A DNA stretch of 64,000 nucleotides from Paralvinella palmiformis (GCA_025642065.1 JAODUP010000483.1:137501-201500), one strand, 5' to 3'; positions 11,620 to 23,657 are shown, counted from the first letter of the stretch. Notes: a model not told the origin generated them from the letters alone. Made by a program: numbers and translations.

Positions 11620-14290
11620 ACAAGAATAGAAACTAAAACATTTATTTGTCTTACTTTATGTATTTTATTTTAGGCGTTTTATGGACGTCTTCGGTCCTTT
11701 TATTATACAAGTAAACATTCTGGTGTTTAGCAAATCGGTAAATTGTTGTAAACAACGTTGATAAAAGTATTGTGACTGTTGATTTCGAATCTGTTGTAAT
11801 CGTTAATTAAACCAATTAAAATAAACAAGTCTCTAACAGCTCCCGGTTGGCTGGCTGTCAGATAGAATTAGAAATTAAAATCGATAAAATTACAATTGAG
11901 ACGAGATGCGTATTAAAGAAGTATTAACACTCTGTTTATCTTTCTAATGAAATTAAAGCTTTAAATGGATAGAATTACTGTATAATATATAAATGGTTCA
12001 ATTAAATATTGATGGGTTATCATATAACAAACAATTATAGGGTTCTGCCATCTTCATATAGATATTATATTTTAGTATGTTTTGTCTTTCACTGTGTTCA
12101 TACAATATGCCCTGACATGCACACATGACTGTTTAGAAATTAGTAATCTCTAACGAAAATATTACTGAGGTTTGTTAACTTCTGATGCTGTCACTCGTTG
12201 GAGTCGCCGATTAAATTGCTAAACTATGGACTAATTCTATTCTTCAGAGCACTGTATAATACATCTGAACAAAATAATGCCCATTTCACTGAATCAGAAT
12301 TTCGATAACTTTGAGGAATAATTGAATGTGGTAGAGTAAAATGTAGTTTAAAAGTTGGTTTACGTGATATGGAAAAAAAAGTCCAAAATTGCAGTACGAC
12401 ATCTTTATTTAACTTATTTTTGAAGTATTATATGAAAATATTTTTTTTGGTTTCTTTACGCTTTAATTATTTCAATATTTCTAGTTGCAATACATATGAA
12501 AACATGTAACATGTTTCGTATTTCTTCTAAAATTAATTAAAAAAACATCACCATTTTGTTATCTACTAAATCATGGAGTTGAAAATAGTATTCAATTTTT
12601 AGTATTTATATGGGAAACCTATAATACAACAACTTATTAGTATGATTAATATTTAAAACAAATAGTGGGAAACATCAGCTCTTTATGCTATATAAATTAT
12701 GTTAATATTAAAACATCAACTAACCATAGTTATGCAACAATTTAAAAACATACGTTCATGTCGTATATAGTCCACTTGATGAATTGCATATGAATCTGTG
12801 CTTATATTGTTCAACTAGTACCATAATTAATTTATTGGTTAATTGTATTTTTAAATATGAATTTAAATCTGTATTATTATATTCAACACAGCAGAGTTTT
12901 ATACACTTCACCTTTGTAACAATTATCATAAACACTAATGCCATCCGTGTTAAATATCCTGATTTTAGCTAATGATCCAGGAGAAATGCGTCGCATCGGT
13001 TACCAACTGCGGTCTCGGATTAGAACTAGCTATGGCGTCTACTGTTAATACGAGATTGCAACTTTTCACTATCAGTTAATTGTAGAAGTCTTTCAGCAAA
13101 TTATTTCATATTACACGGAGACTGAGACTAGTATTTCAGCTGAACGTTGGTGCCTTTCCAAAAGATTTAGCACAATACTTACCAGGATATAACCCAATGA
13201 TTAAGCGAACCGATTTTTCCAAACGAACGACAAAGCTACGCCTTATTTATTCATGTTGACTTGTAGGGGGTTTGTTTAGTATAAGTTTCAATGGATTAAA
13301 TCAATTATTTTAAATTAAACTTTTAACTGAATGTAAATTGATTTTAATGAAGATTAAAATATTATTTAATGTAGAGTTTTGGAAATATAATTTTTACTTG
13401 AACCTGGGAACTAATCATATATGTATCATCTGTATATTATTAAATACAATTTTTATTACATTAGAGTATTAACACCCTTGACATTTAAATAATAGTAAAC
13501 ATTGCACGAATGGGTGATTCAGAAAATAAAACATTTCACTATCATGCATAAATACCAATGTTACAGTAATAGGAATCACCCATTGAATTATAATCTATGT
13601 GATCATTGATTTTATCCATTCATATCGTCATGTCAGATGGCAAAGGTTCTATAAAAAACAAATAGCTTTGAACTAGACAGACCGGACCATGACAACCATG
13701 CAAATCACGCTGAACAATACTTGGTTTAGTGGCATATATATTGGATGAAGTCAATGCCATTCCTATTTAATGCAAATTTATCATTTAGAGATCACATACC
13801 CTTAATGGACTATTAATAAATTCAAAATATGGCTGGTAAATAGCCTACATATAGCTTTTCATTAAGACATCTATCGGCCACTATACGCGTAAATCGCCAT
13901 TTAACACGGTGATTCTTGATCTTCTAACCCTAAACCGTAGTGTGAAATTCAGCCGCATGATGGCGCCAGGGGTAATTGGATTGGTCTATTGCACGTTGTA
14001 CTCAAAATGCACATAACATCGCAATATTTGGGGATGTGCAATTATGTATCATATTTCTTGCATCGACATTTTAATATTATCTATACTCTTTAATAACTTT
14101 AATCACCCATCTTCAGTAATTATTGCATTATTTATCTCTCGGATTATGTTTTTACAGTAACTAGACACCGCGTAGTTTGACGTCTGAAATCGAAACAATG
14201 AACTCATTGAATTACGAGAAAACTGAGAAACCACATTCCTGATTCTGATTAGATCAACTAATTTATTGAACATATAATGGCATTATTAAC
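11620..14290. other. AT-rich intergenic stretch with one short inverted repeat
   Basis: No supported gene. AATGGGTGATTC (13509-13520) and its complement GAATCACCCATT (13573-13584) form a 12-bp inverted repeat with a 52-nt loop. Confidence 0.5.
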
Positions 14291-14295
14291 TCTCA

Positions 14296-14348
14296 CTAAC
14301 CCTAACCTTAACCCTAACCCTAACCCTAACCCTAACCCTAACCCTAAC
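14296..14348. repeat. Interstitial telomeric repeat (CCCTAA)n
   Basis: About eight tandem CCCTAA units, one with a T variant (CCTTAA). This is the C-rich strand of the metazoan TTAGGG telomere repeat. It sits inside the window, so it is interstitial. Confidence 0.95.
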
Positions 14349-14469
14349 ACTCACACTCACACTCACTCACTCACTCACTCACTCACTCACTCACTCACTC
14401 ACTCACTCACTCACTCACTCACTCACTCACTCACTCACCCACCCACTCACTCACTCACTCACTCACTCA
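14349..14469. repeat. (ACTC)n microsatellite abutting telomeric repeat
   Basis: About 120 bp of ACTC with a few ACAC and ACCC variants, starting exactly where the telomeric units end. Confidence 0.95.
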
Positions 14470-14524
14470 AATTCTGGACCATATATGTTTGAAATATAGC
14501 ATTTTATTTAAATTGTAGAAGTGA

Positions 14525-15262
14525 AAGTTGTTTTCCATCTAAATATTGTAATATCAGTTAAACCAGGTAAACTATTATTACTAGTTATATTTGCCGTGTC
14601 TGAGCAGTTGATACAGTTGATCTTAATGAACAAATATTTGCTCTATAAAGCAAGGTACCTGAATTGTTTCAATCTTGTTTGGAACAATGTTCTGGGAGAA
14701 TCTTTGTTCATAATATTTCATCTGACGCTCATTAATGTCATCTAGTGCACCACATATTTCAGTTCAGGGGCATATGGTTTGTTATAATCTATACACATCA
14801 TCTTGGGTTCAAAACACAAGCGATATGATATTAATTATCACTTATATGTAAATGCTACACAGCTGCATAATTCATTGAATGTTGTTCTGAATTAAATTAG
14901 AACATTGGACATTAATATTCGGCTATGGATGGCTCAACCTCTTCTAAGACTGAAGGATGATCAAACGAATATTTTCTATTTTAATTCACTTCAAGATGCT
15001 AAATTGCTAAAAACATAACCATAATAGATGTCTGCATCTTCCATTACTCCAATATGGTCAGTATTTGTTTTAAAAACAAAAGTATTAATACATATTAGCA
15101 TGTCTCATTAGTATTCCGAGCTGGCTACTACCTCCTTAAGAATTAACACTCTCTAAATTTCCTTCATTTGAGCTTGCCAATCATGTAAAAGTTTAATTTC
15201 ATATTGTTAAACCCCCTTGAACTAAGCATTATGATATGAGGCGCTACAATAAGTGCTATATT
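14525..15262 (+). mobile_element. LINE remnant (family 1-like, copy F), inverted relative to copy B
   Basis: Plus-strand frames align by eye with copy B: AAACCAGGTAAACTATT (cf. QGKP), GATACAGTTGATC (cf. FDTVDH), the KYLEWF...LEQ region at 14655-14720, YHLYVNATQLH in place of YHLYADDTQLY (near 14845), then IRLWM and LLRLKDDQTNIFYFNS near 14920-14985. The YADD catalytic pair is lost. Its 3' end (GGCGCTACAATAAGTGCTATATT, then (ATT)n at 15258-15276) has the GCGC architecture of the other LINE ends. About 300 bp of the C-terminal coding part is missing, and frameshifts are frequent. Confidence 0.7.
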
Positions 15263-15292
15263 ATTATTATTATTAAATAATAATAATAATGT
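15257..15292. repeat. (ATT)n.(AAT)n junction of two LINE tails
   Basis: TATTATTATTATTATT runs into AAATAATAATAATAAT, joining the 3' tail of the plus-strand copy F to the 3' tail of the minus-strand copy B. Confidence 0.8.
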
Positions 15293-16928
15293 ATATTTAA
15301 TCAAGCGCCCTTACTAGCAGGAGCCATTCAAAGGCGCTGTACAAATAATATTTAATATAATAATACCCCAAATAATATGTCTGTAAAAACCCTTATTAGT
15401 ATATTAAAAGATAACAATTATTTATCTGTGAAAACGACCTTAAATAGGTATGATTTTAGAAGAGATTTAAACTTTTCATAAGATGACGCATTTCTAATAT
15501 TTGCCAGTAACCTATTCCACAAAGTGGGGGCTGCAAAACTAAACGTTTTATCATCATATGACTTGAGCCGAGATACAGGCACCTGCAATAGTATCTGACT
15601 GGATGACCTGAGTTTTCGGGATGACTTTCTAATGGAAACCAGTTCACACAGGTATTCTGGCGCCATATCATTAATAGATTTATAAGTTATTAACAGAATC
15701 TTGAAATGGATACGCTGTCTAACAGGTAGCCAATGTAGTTTTTGAAGAATTGGGGTGATATGATCATATTTTCTAGTATTTGTTTCAATGCGAGCTGTAC
15801 TATTCTGAATTCGCTGAAGGCGATTAATGTTATAATCAGATATGCCATATAACAGGGAGTTACAATAGCCTATACGAGATGTAACAAAGGCATGGACTAC
15901 AGTTACAAGTGCTTCTTGTGTCAATAATGTTTTTAAACAGTGGATGTTCTTAAGATGGTAGTAGACAGCTCGGCATACTGATGTGACATGTTCATGCATG
16001 TTAATAGATTGGTCAAAAATACCCCTAGATTTTTTACTGATCCATTAAGGGAAATCGAAGATTCACCCATCTGTAATTCGGGTGTGTTTAGGGATTTAAC
16101 ACAATGCCGTGATGCCTAATATAAAATATTTGTTTTATTATCATTTAGTTTTAGAAGATTTTGAAGATCCATAGCCGAATATCGGCAATACAATGTTTTA
16201 AATTCTTCAAGGAAGAGGAGAAATTTAACTCATTGTCAGGATCCAGTGATATATACAGCTGTGTGTCATCAGCATACAAGTGATATTTAATCCCATATCG
16301 CTGCGCAATGATCCCAAGAGGACGGGTATACATTGTGAAAACCAGAGGACCAAGAACTGAACCCTGTGGTACACCAGATAACAAAATATGAATGTCAGAT
16401 AAAATACCATGAACAGACACTCTCTGGGAGCGTTGTTCCAGATACGATCTAAACCATTCAAGTATTTTACCTGACAGACCAAATATGTCTTTTAACCTAG
16501 AGAAAAGTACATTATGGTCAACTGTATCAAATGCATCAGACAGGTCCAGAAGAACAAGTATTACTGGCTTACCTTGATCAATTGACATCATAATATCATT
16601 TTTCACTCGAACCAAGGCTGTTTCAGTGCTGTGACCACTTTTATAGGCAGACTGTAGTGATTCATTAAGGTTATTATTGATTAAATATTTGTTTAGATGG
16701 AAAGCAACTGCCTTTTCTATAACTTTAGATACAAATATAAGATTTGAAACAGGTCTGTAATTGTTTAGAATATTACAGTCCATAGTTTTTTTTTTATTAA
16801 TGGTTTTACAAAGGCAGCTTTCATTGATCTTAGGAAAACACCTGGATATAATGATTTATTAACTATATTTGTAATTGGGTTTATCAGAACATCCAGACAA
16901 TATTTCACAAGCCTTGTAGGCATAGAAC
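15293..16928 (-). mobile_element. CR1/L2-type LINE (family 1, copy B), 5' truncated
   Basis: The best preserved LINE reverse transcriptase here. On the minus strand 16783-16151 encodes [48 protein letters not shown] and HLYADDTQLYISL; YADD lies at 16276-16265 and both aspartates are intact. A frameshift near 16150 separates it from the C-terminal part (15999-15418) with TSRIGYCNSLLYGI, LQRIQNSTARI, LHWLPVRQRI, KILLITYK and FAAPTLWNRL, typical of CR1/L2 C-termini. The 3' UTR carries AGCGCC...GGCGCT and ends in (ATT)n. The 5' end stops inside the region before the reverse transcriptase, with no endonuclease, as expected for incomplete reverse transcription. Confidence 0.92.
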
Positions 16929-17489
16929 TGCACAGAACGCAAAATAACTGCCATTTCTGACTTTATTATTTGTAATATAGTGTTGTGATGGATGGGACAT
17001 AACAGGACGTAATTACAGAGCGCTATATATCTTTTTTAAAGACTACATTTCTACTGGTTAATAGGTGATATAAGAGTAAATGATTTTTTCGGGCATATTA
17101 CTTCTTGGAGAGCACAGCTACTGAGTAGACTCCCATTATATTTCTTATGACATTGTTATTATTCTACTTGACAAATGGTAAGGCAATTGCCTACATAAAG
17201 AACAAGCTGGCATCTATTCCATCAAACCTTTTAGCCTTCTATGTCGCTGTGGAATGGATAGAGGACAATCTCCAAATGTAATTATCTACGTCCATAGCAA
17301 GGTCAAAGGACGTGTATTCGCTCAGCACCATTGGTATCGTAAGTAAGAAGTTGATTCACTGAGGCTGTCGTAATCATTCATCCGTCGTTGTTTTCCAATA
17401 CAATTCAGTTGACTTTAATATGATTCATAGATAGATATATTTTGCGAATTAATAAATGTGATAAATAAATGCGAAACATAAAACAATAA

Positions 17490-18400
17490 TAATAATACAT
17501 GACTGGAGACAGTGAAAATTAAGTGGTGATAGGCAAGTCTGAAAAGGTGACTTCTCAAATGATAACAGAAAAAAAAACTATGCTATTTGATGCCATAACA
17601 TATTCGGAGGGTTAGTTCCAAAGAACAGGAAAGGTTACTGAAAAAACAGGAGTGCCAGTATGAGTTTTAACTCTGAGAATAGACAGCAAGTAAAAACCAG
17701 ATAAACGGAGCACTCCGGGAATGGGTGCTAGAGAAAGCGTGGAAATGAGATAATAAGGTTCTCTAGAAGAAAGAGTTTGATAGTCATTTTTTCAGAGTAT
17801 GAAAATGATGCATGATTAAACAGGGAACCGATGAAGTGATTTCAGGTGAGGAAGCGAAATGAAAAGAAAATCCGAAGAGACCGTGTGACAACTCTAGCTA
17901 AGCAGTACTGAACACACTGAAGTTATAGAATATCCTTAGATGCGATGTTATAAAGAAGCTACAGTAATCAAGCCTACTAGTAACAAGTGTTGTAGCAACG
18001 GTTTGGGCGGCTGAAAGAGAAATATAGCGATGAATACGGCAAAGGGCATGACTGTGGTAGAAGCAGAAACGACATGCCAGAGAAATATGTTTATGAAATT
18101 AAAATCACTACAAAATGTAAAACCAATATTACGTCCAGACTGTGACAGTATGATACTATGGCTAGATGTGGGCGTACGGAAGAAATGAGTAAGTTTGATG
18201 TGTTGTCTAGATGAATCTATAATAATGAAATCTGTTTTGTCTACCTTAAGCCCAGGTCTATTGCTTGTCATCCAGCCAGATATATCAATGAGGCAGTCAC
18301 GTAGTCGTATAGAGAGAAATATCAGTATCTGATGTAGATAAAGATATGTATACTAGGTTGTCATATCGAACAGTTTTGAGGAACGACGCATGATATATTG
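17490..18400 (-). mobile_element. CR1/L2-type LINE remnant (family 3, copy H)
   Basis: The minus strand reads VYISLSTSDTDIS (the YADD block, catalytic pair lost), then DISGWMTSNR, KVDKTDFIIIDSSRQ (18260-18190), and in a shifted frame ISLSAAQTVATTLVTSRLDYC (18025-17960; the L2-type SLDAAKTL...SRLDYCNSLL block). Further down are SLHRFPV, SREPYYLIS, RVKTHTGT and FGTNPPN (cf. FSVTAPFLWN.LP). It is a full C-terminal half with several frameshifts, and its sequence is distinct from families 1 and 2. Near its 3' end lies a short (AAT)n at 17485-17500. Confidence 0.78.
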
Positions 18401-18469
18401 ATAAAATTAACAGGATACAATAACATACACACGGGCACACACATAAATACACATACATGCACATACACA

Positions 18470-18481
18470 TACGCGCGCGCG

Positions 18482-18514
<33 letters not shown>
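18470..18514. repeat. (CG)n(AT)n microsatellite
   Basis: CGCGCGCGCGCGCG followed by about 30 bp of AT, directly abutting SINE copy 3. Confidence 0.95.
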
Positions 18515-18518
<4 letters not shown>

Positions 18519-18688
18519 ATGATTGATGTTTTACGGCCACTTTTGTGCACAAGGTAGGCTAAATGGGACGAGCGACCTCCAAAGGTAATGAGACGAAGTG
18601 AAAGACGAAACAACCTTCAGATATGCCCACGCTGGGATTCGAACACGGGTGGTAGTGATCTGTGGTCTAACACGCTACCGCTAGACCA
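18515..18688 (-). mobile_element. tRNA-derived SINE copy 3, inserted in an AT repeat
   Basis: Reverse orientation: (GAT)n tail, GGCCACTTTTGTGCACAAGG, ACCTCCAAAGGTAATGAG, B box GATTCGAACACG and A box CACGCTACCGCTAGACC. The first 12 bp of the family (GGCGCCTCCG) are missing. Both ends touch AT runs, so any target duplication is masked. Confidence 0.92.
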
Positions 18689-18916
18689 TATATATAATGT
18701 TATGTTAAAGTGGCTACCATCAGAATATTTACAATGGCAACAAGACAAATTAAAATGGTAAATATATTTATATAATATAACATAAATGACTCATTTAGAC
18801 ACACCTTAATATAGTTTGCTTAAATAAGATAAAAGGCAACAGACTAGCATCTGATGTCTACGACTAATAGATGGGCTTTTTCCATGTGAAGTCGATTATT
18901 GTAAATCCGCAAAAGG

Positions 18917-18918
<2 letters not shown>

Positions 18919-18955
<37 letters not shown>
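18919..18955. repeat. (AT)n microsatellite
   Basis: 37 bp of AT. Between here and 19540 I see no gene. Confidence 0.95.
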
Positions 18956-18958
<3 letters not shown>

Positions 18959-19544
18959 ACTTTGTTACTGGTCAAAATTCTGTTCACTTAGAATTTTATA
19001 TTTATGAGAGAAGTAATTGAGTAAAGAAAATAGTATTATTACTAGGCAGAAGGCCAAAGTCTCAAACAATTATGTAACAGTACTGTTTGTTAATAGCATA
19101 CATCCATGTGGAATCAATATTTCATAAGATAACCAAAATGGTGTGGGTTGATGACATTGTCAATTTTGAGTTTTAATGCCATTTTCTATATCATGATTGC
19201 CGTTTTAACAAGTTAATTTGTTCAAGTATTTATAATTGCAGCAAAAGCATGATACTTGGCATAAAACATATTTTGAGGCATTCGTGAAGGTTTATAAAAT
19301 GTGAGATGGCGGCTACTCTTTCCAAGATAGCAAGCAGTTTTGCACTTTTGGACATATCTTTGCTGAGATTCATTCGATTTGAGTTATACTGGCGTCTGTT
19401 TGCATGTTTTTATATACGATAAAGTCTGTTATGCTCTTTTTAGTCCCTTTTTAGATATATAATTATCATATTTGAAGCTATTTTAACACAAATGTTTATG
19501 TACATATTACTAGGGTATAGTAAAGGGAAAAGCATAAAGATGTA

Positions 19545-20475
19545 TATTGTCCACATGGATTGTAGCAACCGACTACATCACATCCACATGTTGCATTGCA
19601 CTGGATGTTCTTCTTGAAGCAGGAAAATCGTAGTCTTGCACTTTGACTTGCAGCTGCATGTCACCAGTTTCAACGAGGCATCTGAGATGGGGGAAGTTTT
19701 GTCTAGACTGCTGTTATAGACTCTGCATCGCTCTTCCAGGCCGTGGTTGCAATTGTGGTTGAAACATCTATGTGTTCTTTATTTGCTTGCAACCAGACCT
19801 TTGCCTGACAGTTGACGCGTATCGCATGCCGTTTCAAGGCATCGTTAGTTGGAGGCAACATCTCCAGATCTTTCTTTCCTATATAGCGATCTAATACAAA
19901 ATCAATTCTGGTTATACGTTCTCCAAAGTAAAGTATTGCAATTTCGATGAACATACCAACTAGTTCGTCAAAAGGGTAGAATCTATGGGGCGTCTCAATA
20001 CTGTAAAGCGCCTTAGAGTAGCTTCCAGCTGAATAGGGCGCTATATAAATATCATATATAATCATATATTATAAGTCCATGCCCGCCAATCAGCACATAT
20101 ATCTTAAGGTCAGAATCTGGAATATCAGAGGGAGTGTGAAGACAAGCAATCAAGATGCTGATCAAGTCTGCCTGCAATGTTGTGTTCATCTTTCCTCCGG
20201 CTTTGCTAATGATTGTGGGAAAGGAGACAGTTCATTCTTAAGTACATTCACCATTTCTACTCTTCGACCTGCGATGGCAATATTGAGAAGACGCTGCATT
20301 AGCTTCCTTTCAGCTTTGATTGTTTTCTCTATATTATGTGTAGTAGATGCTTTAACTTTGTACAGGTCAGCAAAAGTCTTTGATGGATTCTTCTTTAATG
20401 CATGATGGAATCCTGTGGTTCCCTCCGCTAGCCGTTCCTTCACATTGGTGATGACTACCTGCATTTTGTCTCTCT
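19545..20475 (-). pseudogene. Broken copy of an uncharacterised cysteine-rich metazoan gene family
   Basis: The minus strand reads KTFADLYKVK and ELSPFPQSLAKP (20400-20200), then IYVLIGGHGLI, FDELVGMF, ITRIDFVLDRYIG (19985-19885), LPPTNDALKRHAIRVNCQAK (about 19855-19795) and a terminal cysteine cluster CFKKNIQCNATCGC (about 19620-19575). From memory this order (LGPLPW.LA, RVDVVFDRY, LPPT..AL..H..R..YQ, then C.C....C) matches large uncharacterised proteins common in cnidarian, mollusc and arthropod genomes, often in multicopy. I cannot name the family. The part between RYIG and LPPT, long in intact members, is missing. Stops follow AKPEER and ESITAV, and a LINE tail sits inside. It is dead. 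Confidence 0.5.
19990..20065 (+). mobile_element. 5'-truncated LINE 3' end inserted in the pseudogene
   Basis: TACTGTAAAGCGCCTTAGAG followed by GAATAGGGCGCTATATAA and an AT tail. This is the 3' architecture of the LINE at 24.6 kb (family 2). It interrupts the minus-strand pseudogene between LIGGHGLI and HRFYPFDEL, so it is younger than the pseudogene. Confidence 0.65.
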
Positions 20476-20689
20476 TAATCAGTTAAGAGATCACTGACTA
20501 CCTCACTCCCTTGCAGTGTCTTTTATTGCCATGGACGCCAGGGGTTTGTCCATAGACTCTGAATATGTGTCTCAATCCTCCTCTGCTGCTTTCATGTGCA
20601 AAAATCCTCGGAGCTGCGTAGGAAGCTTCTTCACATCATCAGCATCACACCATGTTCACGATAGAAGAGTTTCAAAACGGCAGAAACAT

Positions 20690-21017
20690 CATCATCATCA
20701 TCATAAGCATCATTATCATAAAATATAGTAGTAAAAGTAGTAGTAGTAGTATTAGAAGAAGAAGTAATAGTAGTAGCAGTAGTAGTAGTAGTAGTAGCAG
20801 TACTATTAATGGTAATAATAGTGGTATAATTTGTAATATAATAATAATAGGAGTAGCTGTAATAGTAGTAGTAGTTGTACTAGTAGTAGTAGGAGGAGGA
20901 GGAGGAGGAGTACTATTAATGGAAGAAAAAGTTACAGTATAATAATAATGGGAGTAGTAGTAATAGTAGTAGTAATAGTAGTAATAGTAGTAGAAGTAAT
21001 AGTAGTAGTAGTTGTAC

Positions 21018-21049
<32 letters not shown>

Positions 21050-21208
21050 ATACTAGTTGTAGTAGTAGTAGTAGTTTTAGTAGTAGTAGTAGGAGGAGGA
21101 GGAGGAGGAGGAGTAGTACTATTAATGGAAGTAATAGTGGTATAAGTTACAGTATAATAATAATGGGAGTGGTAGTAGTAGTAGAAGTAGTAGTAGTTAT
21201 TAAATATA

Positions 21209-21242
<34 letters not shown>

Positions 21243-21250
21243 GTAGTAGT
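20690..21250. repeat. (GTA)n/(AGT)n array with higher-order units
   Basis: About 560 bp of imperfect AGT triplets. A module of (AGG)n, then GTACTATTAATGGAAG, then GTTACAGTATAATAATAATG occurs near 20890-20955 and again near 21095-21170; a third partial version lies near 20805. Poly-Val and poly-Ser frames here are artefacts. The right end passes into (ATT)n at 21208-21243. Confidence 0.93.
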
Positions 21251-21399
21251 AGTAATAGTAGTAGAAGTAATATTAGTAGCACTAGCAGTAGCAGTAGGGG
21301 GAGCAATAGCTGAAATATAAATAGCAGAAATAATGTCGTTAAAGGTAGCAGCAGTATGAGTAAAGGTCGTAGCAGCAGTTGTATTTCCACCATTCACTT

Positions 21400-21930
21400 A
21401 ATCGCTACCAATTGTCCCAGTATTTATAATCGTCCTAACAGAAGCTAATAATAACATGATATACTGCCGTAAGGTGATCACTGTAACAAATTTGTAAATA
21501 ACAAGCCAACACTAATCTCACATAATATGTTGGGGGCTGATAGTGTTACGGAGCTGAAGGTTTCTTTGCCTTCCACTCGATATCGGAGACTCGCCAGGTG
21601 GTAAATCTGAATATATACTTGATGAACCTGCCAACTCAACTCAATTCGATTTAGCGAGCGGTGAATGTTGCCGTAAGAAGTCGCCAGAGACGTGTTGTAA
21701 TCAGTCGGACCGAATAAGATGTAAATTAATCCGAAATCACTTCCCAGTTTTCAGATGGACCAATGTGTAGGTGGGTGTATACGCTTTCATTTTGTAGCTA
21801 CGACGGTATGAGGTTACAACTCTGTGAAGCCAAAGTAGGTGTCGGGTAACTATTTTTAGAACACCTGCAAATTAAATCAGTATTGCTCAGCTGATGGAGT
21901 GTTAGATACGTAACATTTTCTATTGCGCTG
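21400..21930. repeat. Dispersed repeat W, copy 1
   Basis: Matches 41370-41700 in the same order and strand: TCGATTT.GCGAGC, GTAATCAG, GTGTAAATTAATCCGGAATC-like (here ATGTAAATTAATCCGAAATC), TTCTGATGGA-like, GTATTGCTCA. Non-coding; both copies lie just to the right of a trinucleotide array. Confidence 0.6.
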
Positions 21931-22519
21931 GCCTGTTCGAATGTGGCTTAGACTACACAACAGCTAGTTCTAACTAATAGACACGTATCTAAATAACGAT
22001 GTGAGTAGATGAAGTATTATCTTTAATACTGATATCTGAATCCTTATTTGGACACACGGTAAGCTGAAACTGACAAGCAACTGAACGATGGAAGAGGAAA
22101 CATCCTTCAGGCCTAACCTCTACTACAAGTTATACCATAGTATCCTCATATCAAATATAATATAATAATCACAATACTTTCATTACGCCGATGTTTTCAT
22201 CTTTAAACAAACGAGCTCAGTAGTTCACATAGTACAGTGATTGGGCAAATTCATAGTCCAGGTACAATGCAAAGTTCATCAACAACTGATGGGTAATAAT
22301 TGTAATAATTACGTAATAATAATTTGTAGATAATTAACACAACAATAGAACCTTTATATCACCAGAATATAGATTGATGAATCTAAAATATCTTGGCTTC
22401 TAAGTATTCATCTAAGATATGACAGTCAAACACTGATTGATTATTACCTGTAATGTAGAGATATTGTAAAGGTTACGGTTAATCTATATTATATTCCGAC
22501 TAAAACTGTGAGATCAGTC

Positions 22520-22523
<4 letters not shown>

Positions 22524-22574
<51 letters not shown>
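22524..22574. repeat. (TA)n microsatellite
   Basis: 51 bp of TA. From here to 23650 I see only AT-rich sequence plus a small tandem repeat at 23336. Confidence 0.95.
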
Positions 22575-22577
<3 letters not shown>

Positions 22578-23335
22578 CAGGTAAAAGTAGGATCTAATGT
22601 CAAGTTTGTGTCGTGTTTATGCGATGAACATATTAAGTTACCATGTTATGTCAGTTGGTGAATCTGATTTTGATCCTTAAGAGAGTCTGTTGTAAGTGGT
22701 GAGTAGAAAGACTGTCACTGTCACTTGGGGAACCTGACTTAATGGCGCTTTACAATATTATTATCCCCGACTCAGACCTGTTTCCACCCAGCACACATCT
22801 CAACTCCCAACCAGACGCCACATTAATCGATTCTGTGATATTAAACAACTTATAATCGAATTTCATCTAATACAATCGTCAATTCTAATAAATTCATCTT
22901 TAATTATTATCTTGTTTTTGTTTACTTATAATGTCTTTCGAAGCTAGGAACAAATATTAGTTTATTTGATGTATCGAGAATACACTTAACCCTATTATAA
23001 ATTGATCAGGTTAGGAAATTCGGTGCATACCGGATGTGGTGAAAGTTAATGTTCTTAGGCCATTTGATGGTTTGCAGTTCTATCAATATTTTCACAACAG
23101 ATAAATTAGCAAAATTAGTTCAAACAGTTTGGAAGTGGATCTGAGCCGAGTGTTAGAAACCTAACACGATGAGGCGAGTCCTGCCCAAAGGTGTAATGAC
23201 TCATTTAACTGTAATAATGTATATGTATGTTAACATAGAAAACACAACTGAGTGGACTTATCTATTCTAGACGCTAGGTACAACCGGGGTGGATATATGA
23301 CTAAGAGGCATCTCCCTCAACAGATAAATATGTCA

Positions 23336-23396
23336 CAACCACAGGTATGTATATCAGAACCACAGGTATGTATATCAGAACCACAGATATGTAACG
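23336..23396. repeat. Three tandem 21-bp units
   Basis: AACCACAGGTATGTATATCAG twice, then AACCACAGATATGTAACGG. Short minisatellite. Confidence 0.85.
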
Positions 23397-23657
23397 GAGT
23401 ATATTTTGGAGCTCATTCCACGGCGTAATCGGAAAGTCGTGGAACAAAGAAAATCTGATAACGAATATTGAGAAATTTTAGTTAAAACAATAGCTTTCTC
23501 TACAGCAAATGAAATGGCTTCTGACGCCAAAAACATTATTACACATTTTATAGAAGAAATAAGTTAATACAATTAAGAAGCATTGACACTGTATTACATA
23601 AAGAGTTGATGATTTAAAGTTTGATAAGGAAAAACTTATTTACCATCACGGTAGAAC

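Noticed and set aside
12756..12972. Open frames on both strands at the same place
   Set aside because: Mirror frames in AT-rich DNA; neither has a recognisable feature.
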